From Candidatus Hydrogenedentota bacterium (GTDB taxonomy: Bacteria > Hydrogenedentota > Hydrogenedentia > Hydrogenedentales > JAGMZX01): a DNA stretch of 53,369 nt. Location of the stretch: NCBI GenBank assembly GCA_029556545.1, contig JAKQEQ010000011.1, positions 1 through 53,369 on the forward strand, read 5' to 3'. Shown here piece by piece: positions 8,712 to 17,932 of the stretch. The notes beneath the pieces were generated by a model. That model worked only from the letters and a program-made list of their open reading frames with translations, was not told where the DNA came from and ran no database searches. Numbering within the stretch: position 1 is the stretch's first letter; every line of letters begins with the position of its first letter. A program made the position numbers and the translations under genes.

Positions 8712-8930
8712 GTGAATACGTGCTACTACTGCAAAGGAGACATCGAGCGCGCCCGCATCGAGCACATGGCGCGTGCGAGAGATGGCTATGTATTCGTTCG
8801 CAATCTTTCCGTCGAGCGGTGCACGCAGTGCGGCGAGGTGTACCTCGACGCGGCGGCGTCGCGCCAAATCGACGCGGCCCTTGACGATGCCGACAGCGCG
8901 CAGGAGCGGCTTCAGGTCCCCGTCGTCTAG
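8712..8930 (+). CDS. YgiT-type zinc-finger protein
   Basis: About 72 aa from the GTG at 8712, which has GGAGG 8 nt upstream. Two CxxC knuckles, CYYC (residues 4-7) and CTQC (about 38-41), with GEVYLDAA after the second, match the MqsA N-terminal/YgiT-type zinc-finger family. In toxin-antitoxin loci these proteins follow a small MqsR- or DUF4258-type toxin; none is present here, since the upstream gene is the FAD oxidase. It lacks the DNA-binding helix-turn-helix half of MqsA. It may be a solitary antitoxin-like protein or a remnant. Confidence 0.7.
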   Translation: MNTCYYCKGDIERARIEHMARARDGYVFVRNLSVERCTQCGEVYLDAAASRQIDAALDDADSAQERLQVPVV

Positions 8931-8939
8931 GCCAAGTAG

Positions 8940-9050
8940 ACGCGCCTGCGGCTTGCGACGTGAAGAATGTGGGGCGGGACGCCGTCTACGCACGCTCGGT
9001 CTTTCCCCTTTCCCCGAGGGAGAGGGTTGGGGTGAGGGTTGAATCAGGGG
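8940..9050. repeat. Intergenic repeats between the zinc-finger gene and the ABC operon
   Basis: Contains a partial TGTGGGGCGGGACGC unit (about 8969-8983) and a second copy of the CCCCGAGGGAGAGGG palindromic family with a GGGGTGAGGG tail (about 9002-9040). Nothing coding is seen between 8931 and 9165. Confidence 0.7.
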
Positions 9051-9165
9051 ACCTTCGGTCGGGGCTGTGGCGCGGTCCGGCCTTCGTCACGCGGGGCGCG
9101 TGACTTCGGCGGGCAAGCGGGAGATTCGGTCACAGCAGGCGTGAAGCCGACCCGAGCCTGAAATT

Positions 9166-10155
9166 TCACACGTCGCCCTTCAACTTGTCGAGGAGAACGG
9201 CGGCGAGTATGACGAGGCCGAGGGTGACTTGCTGGCCGAAGGTTTCGACGCCGGTCCAGCTCAGGCCGCTGTTGAGGACGGAGACGACGAGGAGGCCGAC
9301 GAAGGTGCCGCCGACGCTGCCGCGTCCGCCGCTGAGGCTGGTGCCGCCGACGACGACGGCGGCGATGACGGCGAGTTCGTCGCCGACGCCGACTTTGGGG
9401 CTGCCCGCGCCGAGTCGGGAGGAGAGGATAAGACCGGCGAGGGCGGTGAGGCCGCCGCAGAAGGCGTAGACCAGGAGCTTGACGCGGGCGACATTGACGC
9501 CGCTGAGGCGGGCGGACTCCTCGTTGCCGCCGATGGCGCGGACGTAGCGTCCGAAGCGGGTCATGTTGAGGAGCGTCGCGCCGCAGACGAGCGCCGCGAT
9601 GAAGAACAGCACGCTCACGGGCACGTGCCCGAACAACTGGTAGCGCCCGACCTGGGCGTAGAGTTCCGGCAGGGGCGACACGGGCTTGCCGTCGGTGATG
9701 AGGTTGCCGAGGCCGCGCAGGGAACTCATGAGGGCGAGGGTCGCGATAAAGGGCGGGATCGCGAAGCGGGTCACGAGCAGGCCGACGAGCGCGCCGGCGG
9801 TCGCGCCGAGCGCCAAGGCCGCGATCCAGCCGCCGCCAATCCAGAGCGCCACGGGGTCGCCGCCCCATTGGGTCACGAGCGCGCAAATGACGCCCGCGAA
9901 GGCGAGCATCGAGCCGACGGAGAGGTCGATGCCGCCGGTGAGGATGACGAAGGTCATGCCGACGGCGACGACGCCGTGCACCGAGGACTGGTTGAGGATG
10001 AGGATGGCGTTATCGAGGGAAAAGAAGGACGGCTTCCCCTGATAGCGCCCGACCACCTCGAAGATGATCGTTTCGAGCAGCAACGCCGCCAGCAGCGGTC
10101 CGAAGACCAGCAGCCGCCGCGTCGCCGCGTCGTATCGGCGCGGTTCAACTGCCAT
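9166..10155 (-). CDS. Sugar ABC transporter permease (RbsC family)
   Basis: 329 aa, the usual length for RbsC/BPD_transp_2 permeases. It has about 8-10 hydrophobic helices and the family signatures GGIDLSVGSMLAFAGV (about 74-89), FIATLALMSSLRG (about 135-147), RAIGGNEESARLSGVNV (about 206-222) and GGTSLSGGRGSVGGT near the C-terminus. It forms the membrane channel for an imported sugar. Its start overlaps the 3' end of the coiled-coil gene by 11 bp, so the two are translationally coupled within a four-gene operon. The sugar cannot be named from sequence. Confidence 0.92.
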   Translation of the reverse strand: MAVEPRRYDAATRRLLVFGPLLAALLLETIIFEVVGRYQGKPSFFSLDNAILILNQSSVHGVVAVGMTFVILTGGIDLSVGSMLAFAGVICALVTQWGGDPVALWIGGGWIAALALGATAGALVGLLVTRFAIPPFIATLALMSSLRGLGNLITDGKPVSPLPELYAQVGRYQLFGHVPVSVLFFIAALVCGATLLNMTRFGRYVRAIGGNEESARLSGVNVARVKLLVYAFCGGLTALAGLILSSRLGAGSPKVGVGDELAVIAAVVVGGTSLSGGRGSVGGTFVGLLVVSVLNSGLSWTGVETFGQQVTLGLVILAAVLLDKLKGDV

Positions 10156-11737
10156 CGCCGGACGGCGCCGCCCCGGCGTCGCCGCCGAAAAGGGCGTTGA
10201 CCCATTGCTCGTGGTCTTCGGGCCGCGCGTCGAGTACGGTGCGCTCGATGCGTTCGCGGGCCGCGGCGTCGGGGGCTTCGCGATAGACCCACTGGCCGCC
10301 TTCGGCCTCGGGCGCGCGATCGAAGACGCCGACGTGCGCGCCGTCGATGGTGCGGTAAGCGAATGCGCCTTCGCGGCCCTGGAGCACGCACTCCGCGCCG
10401 ACCAGCCGCTGCGCGCCCGCCTCGCCCGGCACGAGAATCTTGGTCAGGAAGTAGTTGCGCGCGGCTTGCGCCCGGGCGACGGCCTGCTCGGCCTGTTGGC
10501 GCAGTGCGCCGACTTGTTCCTCCAACTCCGCTTTGGCGCGGTTCAGGGCTTCCTGATCCGCGCGGAGCCGCTCGTTCTCTTCGGTCAGAGCGCGGCTCGT
10601 GTCCTTGAGCGTGCGATTCTCGGCGATCAGTCCTTCGTGGACCTCGGTGAGCGCGTCCTTTTCCGCGGCGACGGCTTCGATCTGCCGGCCGAGCGCGGCC
10701 ATTTCCTCGGAAGTCGCGGCGGCGCTCTCCTTCAGGCGTGTGGCCTCCTGTTCGAGGGTGTCCGCGCGTTCCTGCAACGCGCCGACGTCCTGCCCGGCCT
10801 TTTCGAGCGATTCCGTCAACGCGGCGTTCTCCCGCGTCAGCGCCTCGGCTCTCTCCTGGAGTTGCCGGGTCTCATCCAGCGCGGCGTTTAACTCGCGCTC
10901 CAATTGCTCCTTGTCGTTCGTCAATGCGGCGTGGTCCGCCTGCAACTTCTCGTGTTGCGCGCCGAGACTCGCGTGGGCTTGCGCGAGTTCCTCCTTCTCA
11001 GCGGTCAGGGACTGGACGGACGCGGTCAGTTCTTCTTTCTCGCCGGTCAGTGACTGGACGGACGCCGAAAGTTGATCCTTGTCGGTGTTGAGCGCCTTGA
11101 TCTCGTCGCGCAGTTGCTCGATTTGCGCGTACGCGGCGGCGCAGCCTTCTTCGAGCTTGAGCTTGTCGGAGGTCAGCGACGTGGTGCGGTCGGTGAGCGC
11201 GGCCTTATCCTTCAACAAGGTGTCGCGCTCGCCGGTCAACGCGGCGACGCGCCCCTCGAGGTCGCGTCTGATAGCGGAAAGGTCGTCGATGTCCGTGTGG
11301 AGGCCGTCGATTTCTTGGTCGAGCCGCTCGATCTCGCGCAACTGCGGATTCGGCAGGAAGGCGAACTTCGGTCCGACGTAAGGCCCGATTACCACGCCGA
11401 CGATGATCCCGAGAACGGCCATGACGACCCAGCCGTAGCCGCGCCGCGACTTCGCGCGCTCCCGCCGCGGCAGGGGCGGCATCTTCTTCGTCGCGAGGTC
11501 CATGATCTTTTCCTGCCCCGTTTTCGCGCCGCTTTCCGAGGCCGCGGCCGGGGCTTCCGCCGGTTCGCGCACCGCCTCGGCGGCCTTGCGCGCGGCCTCT
11601 CGGACCAGCACGGACTCGTCCGGCGTCTCGGGCGTCGGCTTCGCGGTTTCCTCGGCCTTCTTAAGGGAAACGGGTTTCTTCGGGGCGGCCGCTTTCTTCT
11701 TTCCGCCTCCGCTTGCCGGTCTTTTCTTTGGGTCCAT
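10145..11737 (-). CDS. Membrane-anchored long coiled-coil protein inside the sugar ABC operon
   Basis: 530 aa from the ATG at 11737, which has AGAGGAG 7 nt upstream. The N-terminal ~100 residues are Lys/Pro/Ala-rich and cytoplasmic-like. One transmembrane helix (YGWVVMAVLGIIVGVVIGPY, about 112-131) is followed by about 290 residues of heptad-rich coiled coil with repeated LTxEKEELxAxVQSL units. A ~90-residue globular C-terminus (YFLTKILVPGEAGAQRLVGA onward) completes the protein. No enzymatic motif is visible. Its position between the ATPase and permease genes, with overlap of the permease gene, implies co-expression with the transporter. A scaffold or cell-envelope spacer role is a guess. 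Confidence 0.85.
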   Translation of the reverse strand: MDPKKRPASGGGKKKAAAPKKPVSLKKAEETAKPTPETPDESVLVREAARKAAEAVREPAEAPAAASESGAKTGQEKIMDLATKKMPPLPRRERAKSRRGYGWVVMAVLGIIVGVVIGPYVGPKFAFLPNPQLREIERLDQEIDGLHTDIDDLSAIRRDLEGRVAALTGERDTLLKDKAALTDRTTSLTSDKLKLEEGCAAAYAQIEQLRDEIKALNTDKDQLSASVQSLTGEKEELTASVQSLTAEKEELAQAHASLGAQHEKLQADHAALTNDKEQLERELNAALDETRQLQERAEALTRENAALTESLEKAGQDVGALQERADTLEQEATRLKESAAATSEEMAALGRQIEAVAAEKDALTEVHEGLIAENRTLKDTSRALTEENERLRADQEALNRAKAELEEQVGALRQQAEQAVARAQAARNYFLTKILVPGEAGAQRLVGAECVLQGREGAFAYRTIDGAHVGVFDRAPEAEGGQWVYREAPDAAARERIERTVLDARPEDHEQWVNALFGGDAGAAPSGDGS

Positions 11738-11765
11738 GATCCGCTCCTCTTCCGGCGCGCAGCGC

Positions 11766-13331
11766 CTACGCATTCACCTCGGCATACGTCAACTCGTGGG
11801 AGGGCCAGTCTCGCAATTCCCCCGAGAGCGCGTTCGGCATCCAGCCGCTGTTCATCACGAGCACCCGGTCGCACATGCCGATGACCTCGAGCATCTCGCT
11901 CGATATGATCAACACGGCGACTCCCCGCCGCACGAGCGTGTTCATGAGTTCGTAAATCGCCACCTTCGCGCCGACGTCGATGCCGCGCGTCGGTTCGTCG
12001 AAGATCAGGACTTTCGACCGCGTAAACAGCCATTTCGCCAGTACGACTTTCTGCTGGTTGCCGCCGCTGAGCGTTTGCACGACCGTCTCGACGGACGGGG
12101 CGCGGATTTCGAGGTCGCGCGCGAGCTTGGCGGCGGCGTCGCGCTCGCGGCGTTTGTCGAGGAAGACCAGGCCGCGGAGCAATTCGGAGAGGTTCGCGAG
12201 GGTGGTATTCTCGCGCACGCTCATGCCGAGTATAAGCCCCTGATTCTTGCGGTCCTCGGTAAGCAGGCCGATACCGTGGCGGATCGCGTCCTGGGGCGAG
12301 CGCACCGTGATGCGTTTCCCGTATAGGTGGATGGCGCCTTCGTCCAGCGGGTCCGCGCCGAAAATGGCGCGCGCGACCTCGGTGCGGCCCGCGCCCACGA
12401 GTCCGGTCAGCCCCACGATCTCGCCCTTGTGGAGCGCGAAGCTGATGTCGTGAAACACGCCGTAGCGGCACAGGCCCTCGACGCGGAGGACCTCCTCGCC
12501 CCGCTCGAAGGTCTCCTTCGGAAACAGTCCTTCGTCGAGTTTCCGCGCGACCATCATGCGGATGATCGCGTCGCGCGTGGCGGTGATCTTCGCGGCGCGG
12601 TCCGGGTCGTCGCGCCGCTGCGTGATCTCGGCGATATCGAGGCGTCCCACGTACTTGCCGTCGCGCATGACGGTGACGCGGTCGCCGGTCTCGAAGAGTT
12701 CTTCGAGGCGGTGGGAGATGTAGACGATGCCCACGCCCTGGCGCTTGAGTTCGCGAATCAGGTTGAAGAGCGCGTTCAGTTCATGCTCGGTCAGGGTCGC
12801 CGACGGCTCGTCCATGACGATGATCTTCGCCTGGAACGACAGTGCCTTGGCGATCTCGACCATCTGCTGCTGCGCGATGCTCAGTTCATTGACCGAACGG
12901 CGGACGTCGAGATCGACGTTGATGCGCCGAAGCAGATCGCGCGCCTGGTCGTACATGGCCGGCCAATTCACGAAGGGGGTGTGAGGATAACGCGGCTCGC
13001 GACCCAGGAAGATGTTCTCGGCCACGCTCAGGAACGGGCTGAGGTTGAATTCCTGGTAGATCATGCTGATGCCGAGCTGCTGCGCGTGGTGCGGCGAGCG
13101 GATGTGGACCGGCTCGCCATCGATCCGGATTTCGCCCTCGTCCAGCGGGACCGCGCCCGCGAGAATCTTCATCAACGTGGATTTGCCCGCGCCGTTCTCG
13201 CCCACGAGGCAGTGCGCCTCGCCCGCGCGTACCTCGAGGTCGACGCGGTCCAGCGCCTTCACGCCGGGAAAGCTCTTCGAGACGCCGCGCATCTCGAGGA
13301 TAATGCGTCCGTTTTCGGGGGAGTGCGCCAT
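11766..13331 (-). CDS. Sugar ABC transporter ATP-binding protein (RbsA/MglA family, duplicated ATPase)
   Basis: 521 aa with two fused ATPase domains, as in RbsA. Domain 1 has Walker A GENGAGKST (about 42-50), the signature-like LSIAQQQM and Walker B IIVMDEPSATLT. Domain 2 has degenerate Walker A GLVGAGRTE, a clear LSGGNQQKV signature and VLIFDEPTRGIDVGAK. It energises sugar import with the permease and binding protein of this operon. The ATG at 13331 overlaps the TGA of the binding-protein gene (TGATG), a classic coupling arrangement; a GTG 3 nt upstream is also possible. Confidence 0.93.
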   Translation of the reverse strand: MAHSPENGRIILEMRGVSKSFPGVKALDRVDLEVRAGEAHCLVGENGAGKSTLMKILAGAVPLDEGEIRIDGEPVHIRSPHHAQQLGISMIYQEFNLSPFLSVAENIFLGREPRYPHTPFVNWPAMYDQARDLLRRINVDLDVRRSVNELSIAQQQMVEIAKALSFQAKIIVMDEPSATLTEHELNALFNLIRELKRQGVGIVYISHRLEELFETGDRVTVMRDGKYVGRLDIAEITQRRDDPDRAAKITATRDAIIRMMVARKLDEGLFPKETFERGEEVLRVEGLCRYGVFHDISFALHKGEIVGLTGLVGAGRTEVARAIFGADPLDEGAIHLYGKRITVRSPQDAIRHGIGLLTEDRKNQGLILGMSVRENTTLANLSELLRGLVFLDKRRERDAAAKLARDLEIRAPSVETVVQTLSGGNQQKVVLAKWLFTRSKVLIFDEPTRGIDVGAKVAIYELMNTLVRRGVAVLIISSEMLEVIGMCDRVLVMNSGWMPNALSGELRDWPSHELTYAEVNA

Positions 13332-14251
13332 CACGAGCCTCGTTCCGCGTCCAGCGCCGCCTTGTCAAGAATGCCCACCGGCACATTTACGATCTTCGGC
13401 GTTTCCTCGCCGCGGAAGTGGGCCGCGACGGTCTCGATGGTCTGGCGTCCGATCTTGCGCGGGTACTGGACCGTGTCGGCCTTGAGGGCCTTGCCTGCCT
13501 GAATGGCGGCGCAGGCTTCGGGCGTGCCGTCAAAGCCCACGATGACGATCCGGTCCTGCAAACCCGCCGATTCGACGGCCGCGAGCGCGCCCAGCGCCGA
13601 ATCGTCGTTGATGCCGAAGATGGCGTCGAGGTCCGGGTGCGCCTGGAGCAGTTTTTCCGCGGCGCGGTGCGCCTTGTCGCGCTGACCCTCGCCCGGCGCG
13701 CGCTGCACGATCCGCATGTCGGGGAACCGCGCCAGTGTCTCCATGAATCCCCGGACCCGGTCCTGCACCGAGGTGGCCTCGGGATGATCGATGATGGCGA
13801 GCTTGCCCTTGCCGCCCAGGACTTTGGCCAGGTACTCCGCGAGGATGACCCCGCCCGCGTAGTTGTCCGAGGCGATATGGCTCACCACGTCGGCGTCCTT
13901 CGCGGCGATATCCGCGGTGAAGACGGGCACGCCGCGCGCGCGCGCCTCCGCGATGGCCGGGCCCATGCCGCTCGAATCCGTGGGCGCGATGATGAGCGCG
14001 TTCACGCCCTGGGCCAGGAACATTTCGATCTGCTCGATTTGGCGCTGGCTGTTGAATTCCGCGTACTGGACGCGCAGCGTGAAGCCGTGGTCCTTGGCCG
14101 CCTCCTGCATCTCGTCCACCAGGTCCTGATAGAACACGTGCGTGGCCGTCAACAGCGTCGCCCCGATGACTTTGCCCCCGCCGCCCGAGTCGCATCCTGC
14201 CGCGACAAGCGCCGCAAGACCCAGACAAAGAACAACTACCCGACTTCGCAT
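13331..14251 (-). CDS. Periplasmic sugar-binding lipoprotein (RbsB family)
   Basis: 306 aa. The N-terminal stretch LALLV-type hydrophobic core ends in AAGC, a lipobox, so it is a lipoprotein. The type I periplasmic-binding fold is shown by EFNSQRQIEQIEMFLAQGV, NALIIAPTDSSGMGPAI, GVPVFTADI, HIASDNYAGG, IFGINDDSALGALAA and IVGFDGTPEA. It captures a monosaccharide-type ligand for the downstream ATPase and permease and is the first gene of the operon, transcribed away from the DUF5107 gene. The ligand is not predictable; the conserved Asn-Asp and Asp pattern (INDD, GFDG) is typical of ribose/galactose-class proteins. Confidence 0.92.
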   Translation of the reverse strand: MRSRVVVLCLGLAALVAAGCDSGGGGKVIGATLLTATHVFYQDLVDEMQEAAKDHGFTLRVQYAEFNSQRQIEQIEMFLAQGVNALIIAPTDSSGMGPAIAEARARGVPVFTADIAAKDADVVSHIASDNYAGGVILAEYLAKVLGGKGKLAIIDHPEATSVQDRVRGFMETLARFPDMRIVQRAPGEGQRDKAHRAAEKLLQAHPDLDAIFGINDDSALGALAAVESAGLQDRIVIVGFDGTPEACAAIQAGKALKADTVQYPRKIGRQTIETVAAHFRGEETPKIVNVPVGILDKAALDAERGS

Positions 14252-14556
14252 GGCGAGCCCTTCCTCCGCGCGTTGCCCGATTACTCTACCGGTTTCAAAA
14301 AGGCCGGCGCAAGGGCCGCGCGCATAGCGCGCCGCTCACGATCCGACCTCAGGCATGCAGCCGGTGCGTCGCGCCCGCGCACCGGGGATATCCGCGGCGG
14401 GCTCGTTCACCCCGCGCGGCGGACGGGACCCTGTCAAGCCATTTGTGAATCTTACCCGAGGGGGACTTGAGCGCGCTGCGCGGCGATTCTAGAATTCTGC
14501 GGGCGCGGGCGGAGCCGCGGGCGCGCCCACGTTCATTCGCGAGAAGGAGACCCCTC
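14252..14556. other. Divergent intergenic region between the ABC operon and the DUF5107 gene
   Basis: 305 bp. It holds the plus-strand promoter described at 14467-14495 and must hold the minus-strand promoter of the ABC operon, which I cannot place. A GC-rich inverted stretch (GGCCGCGCGC...GCGCGCCG, about 14315-14336) could be an operator or hairpin. No gene is seen. Confidence 0.5.
14467..14495 (+). promoter_or_regulatory. Probable sigma-70-type promoter of the DUF5107-TPR gene
   Basis: TTGAGC and TAGAAT are separated by 17 nt, 61 nt upstream of the ATG at 14557. The TTG here could be misread as an upstream start codon of the same frame; its place in a -35 hexamer argues against that. Confidence 0.6.
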
Positions 14557-17500
14557 ATGCGCTCATTTTTCCACAAGCAGTCTGTGGTCGCCGGACTCGT
14601 CCTGGCCGCGATGTTTCTTGCCGCGGCGGCGCCCGCGATGGCGGCGGCGGTGAGCGTCCGCGAGGCGCCGCTCACGTTGCCCACCTATGGCGTGGGCCCC
14701 GCGGACATCAACCCGCGTTTTTATGATGGGCGCGGCTACCAGGGCGCCATGGGGCCGGTCTATCCGTATGCAATGCTGGACGACCTTACCCACGAGCGGT
14801 CGGACCGGACGTACACCGCGCTTTACCTCGAAAACGAATACGTGCGAATCATCGTACTGCCGGAAATCGGCGGGCGCATCTTCGAGGCGTATGACAAGAC
14901 GAACGGCCACCACTTCTTCTACCGGCAAAACGTCGTCAAGCCGGACCTCATCGGCATGCTCGGCGCGTGGATTTCGGGCGGCGTCGAGTGGTGCGTGTTC
15001 CACCACCACCGGAACACGACGTTCATGCCGGTGGACTACCGCCTCGCGGAGAACCCGGACGGGAGCAAGACGATCTGGATCGGGGAGTCTGAGCGCCGCC
15101 ACCGGATGCGCTGGATCATCGGGATGACGCTCACCCCCGGATCGTCGCGGCTCGATGTCACGGTCAAGATGTTCAACCCGACCCCCTACGTGCACACGCT
15201 GCTCTACTGGGCGAACGTGGCCATCCATGCGACTGACGGGTACCAGGTCATCTTCCCGCCGAGCACGCAATTCGCCACCTTTCACGGGAAGAACGAGTTC
15301 TCGCATTGGCCCGTGTCGTTCGAGCGGTTTCACGGCATGGATTACACGCAGGGGGTTGACGTGAGTTGGTGGCGGAGCCATCCGAGCCCGACCTCCTTCT
15401 TCGCGTGGGAGGCGAAGGAGGACTTCTTCGCCGGTTACGACCACGGTCTGGACGCGGGCGTCGCGCACGTGGCGGACCACCACGTCGTGCCGGGCATGAA
15501 GCTGTGGACCTGGGGCACGAACTCGACGTGGGACCGCACCCGCCTCACCGATGAGGACGGCCCATACGCGGAAATCATGGTGGGCGCGTTCTCGGACAAC
15601 CAGCCGGACTACAGTTGGATGCAGCCGGGCGAGGTGAAGGTGTTCAGGCAAAGCTGGTACCCGCTGCGCGGGCTCGGCGGCGTGTGCAACGCTACGATCG
15701 AGGCCGCCGTCAACCTCGTCGTTACAGACGGTACGGCGCGCCTGGGTTTCAACACTACCGCGACGCACGACAAGGCCCGCGTAACGCTGCGCGCGGGGAC
15801 GGTTTCGCTGCTCGACCGCACGGTGACCATCGGGCCGGCGAATCCGTTCACGGCGGAGGCGGCGCTGCCGCAGGGTGTAAGGGAGGAAGACCTGCGCGCC
15901 GCGGTCCACGGGCAGGACGGCCGCGAACTGGTCGCGTACCAGAAGCAGACGTACGAAGAGGAGCCTATGCCGGAGCCGGTTTCTCCGCCGCCGGCGCCCG
16001 CGGAAATTGAGACGGTGGAGGAACTCTATCTGGCCGGCCAGCGCCTGCAACAGTTCTACAACCCTTCCATTGAGCCCTACCCCTACTACGAGGAAGCGTT
16101 GCGGCGCGACCCGGACGACTCGCGCGTGAACACGGCGCTGGCCATTGATGACTGCAAGCGTGGGCTGTACGAGCGTGCGGAGGAGCGCCTGCGCCGCGCG
16201 ATAGCCCGCATCACGCAAAACTATACCCGACCCCGCGACGGCGAGCCGCACTATTACCTCGGCGTCGCCCTTGCGGGGCAGGAGCGGTATGCCGAAGCGT
16301 ATGACGCATTCAACCGGGCCTCATGGAACGCCGCATGGCGTTATGCGGCGAATTACGCCTTGGCGCAAATCGACTGCCGCCGGGGCGATCTTGAAGAGGC
16401 GTTGCGTCACTTGGACGAGGCCATCGGCGTGAACGCGCGCGCCACGGCGTCGCTCAACCTGCGCGCGGCCGCGCTGCGCCGGCTTGGCCGCTACGCCGAG
16501 GCCGCCGCGCAGGCCGAGGCTGCGGAGGCCATCGATCCGCTGGACTTCTTCGCCGCCAACGAGCGCTGCCTTGCTGAAGGGGCGGCGGGCCGGAAACGCG
16601 CGGCGGACCGCATGCGCGAATCACTCACGGCGCGCATGCGCGACGAGGCCGAATCGTACCTGGAGCTGGCGTCCCATTACGGCGCGGTCGGGCTTTACGA
16701 GGAGGCCGTCGATGTGCTGTCCCGGCGCACCGGCGGCGACGACCCTGGCAGCAACCCGATGCTCTATTACCACCAGGGTTACTACACCGCGATGCTGGGC
16801 GACGCCGCGGCGGCGAACGCGCTCTATGCGACAGCCAACGCCAAGCCGCCCGAATACTGTTTTCCCTTCCGGCTGGAATCGATTCGCATGCTGCGACACG
16901 CCGTCGCCGCGCGCCCGGACGACGCGCGCGCGTATTACTATCTCGGCAACCTGCTCTACGATTTGCAGCCGGACGCCGCCGTGGCGGCGTGGGAGGCATC
17001 GGTCGCGCTGGACGGAACGCTGGCCACGGCGCACCGCAACCTCGGCTACGCCTATCAGAAACTGCGGGACGACTACGCGGAGGCCATTGCCGCGTACGAG
17101 CGGGCGGTGCAGTGCGACAACACGGACCCGCGCGTGTTCTACGAACTCGAATTGTTGAACGAGGTCGCGGGCGTCGCGCCGGACAAGCGGCTCGCCGTGC
17201 TGACCTCGAACCAGGCGACCACCGATCGCCGCAGCGACCTCGTTGTGCGCGAGATTCAGCTCTTCGTGGATACCGGACAGTATGATCGCGCCATCGAGAT
17301 GTTGGCGGGCCGGCGCTTCACGACCTGGGAGGGCGGCACAGGCGCGCACGACACGTATGTCGAGGCGCTGGTGTTGCGCGGCATGTCTCGGCTGGACGCC
17401 GGTCAACCGGCGGATGCACTCGCGGATTTCCTGGCGGCCCTCGAGTACCCCGCCAACCTTGGGGTGGACCGCCCGCCCCACGATCCACAGGCCGCGCGCA

Positions 17501-17913
17501 CCCACCTGCTTATCGCGGACGCGCACGACGCGCTCGGCGACGCGGCGAGCGCTCGTGCCGCCCTGGAAGCCGGCGCGGCGATTGACGTGGGCGGATCCGA
17601 ATTCCGGTTCCACAAGGGCCGGGCGCTCGCCCGACTTGGGCGGGCCGAGGAGGCCAAGACGTTGTTCGACGACCTCGCCTCCGACGGTGCGGCGCAATTG
17701 GCGAAGGGCGGCGAGGTGGACTTCTTCATGAAGTTCGGCGAGCGGCAGGCCCACGGCCAGCGCATGGCCCGCGCACACTACCTGGCCGGGCTCGGCGCGC
17801 TTGGCCACGGCGACGATGCGGCGGCGCGTGAGCAATTCGAGAAGGCGCTGGAGGCCAACCCGAACCACCTCTGGGCGCGCGTGTTCCTGCGGCGGCTTCT
17901 ATCGGGCGCGTGA
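14557..17913 (+). CDS. Secreted DUF5107 and tetratricopeptide-repeat protein
   Basis: 1118 aa from the ATG at 14557, preceded by AAGGAGA 7 nt upstream. There is a signal peptide (about 1-29, ending AMAAA). Residues about 30-440 match the DUF5107 beta-sandwich family: LENEYVRIIVLPEIGGRIFE, YRQNVVKP, GVEWCVFHHHRN, LYWANVAIHA and TWGTNSTWDRTRLTDEDGPY are its recurrent blocks. From about 480 to the end the protein is a superhelix of roughly 15 TPRs (for example HRNLGYAYQKLRDDYAEAIA). DUF5107-TPR proteins commonly sit beside sugar transporters and glycosidases, as here. The DUF5107 part resembles aldose-epimerase/galactose-mutarotase-like folds, so carbohydrate binding is plausible but unproven. 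Confidence 0.85.
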   Translation: MRSFFHKQSVVAGLVLAAMFLAAAAPAMAAAVSVREAPLTLPTYGVGPADINPRFYDGRGYQGAMGPVYPYAMLDDLTHERSDRTYTALYLENEYVRIIVLPEIGGRIFEAYDKTNGHHFFYRQNVVKPDLIGMLGAWISGGVEWCVFHHHRNTTFMPVDYRLAENPDGSKTIWIGESERRHRMRWIIGMTLTPGSSRLDVTVKMFNPTPYVHTLLYWANVAIHATDGYQVIFPPSTQFATFHGKNEFSHWPVSFERFHGMDYTQGVDVSWWRSHPSPTSFFAWEAKEDFFAGYDHGLDAGVAHVADHHVVPGMKLWTWGTNSTWDRTRLTDEDGPYAEIMVGAFSDNQPDYSWMQPGEVKVFRQSWYPLRGLGGVCNATIEAAVNLVVTDGTARLGFNTTATHDKARVTLRAGTVSLLDRTVTIGPANPFTAEAALPQGVREEDLRAAVHGQDGRELVAYQKQTYEEEPMPEPVSPPPAPAEIETVEELYLAGQRLQQFYNPSIEPYPYYEEALRRDPDDSRVNTALAIDDCKRGLYERAEERLRRAIARITQNYTRPRDGEPHYYLGVALAGQERYAEAYDAFNRASWNAAWRYAANYALAQIDCRRGDLEEALRHLDEAIGVNARATASLNLRAAALRRLGRYAEAAAQAEAAEAIDPLDFFAANERCLAEGAAGRKRAADRMRESLTARMRDEAESYLELASHYGAVGLYEEAVDVLSRRTGGDDPGSNPMLYYHQGYYTAMLGDAAAANALYATANAKPPEYCFPFRLESIRMLRHAVAARPDDARAYYYLGNLLYDLQPDAAVAAWEASVALDGTLATAHRNLGYAYQKLRDDYAEAIAAYERAVQCDNTDPRVFYELELLNEVAGVAPDKRLAVLTSNQATTDRRSDLVVREIQLFVDTGQYDRAIEMLAGRRFTTWEGGTGAHDTYVEALVLRGMSRLDAGQPADALADFLAALEYPANLGVDRPPHDPQAARTHLLIADAHDALGDAASARAALEAGAAIDVGGSEFRFHKGRALARLGRAEEAKTLFDDLASDGAAQLAKGGEVDFFMKFGERQAHGQRMARAHYLAGLGALGHGDDAAAREQFEKALEANPNHLWARVFLRRLLSGA

Positions 17914-17932
17914 TACCCGGTTCTGAGTGCCC

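Noticed and set aside
8712-8930. MqsRA-type or DUF4258-YgiT toxin-antitoxin pair
   Set aside because: Only the zinc-finger half is present; no small toxin gene lies on either side and the DNA-binding domain is missing.
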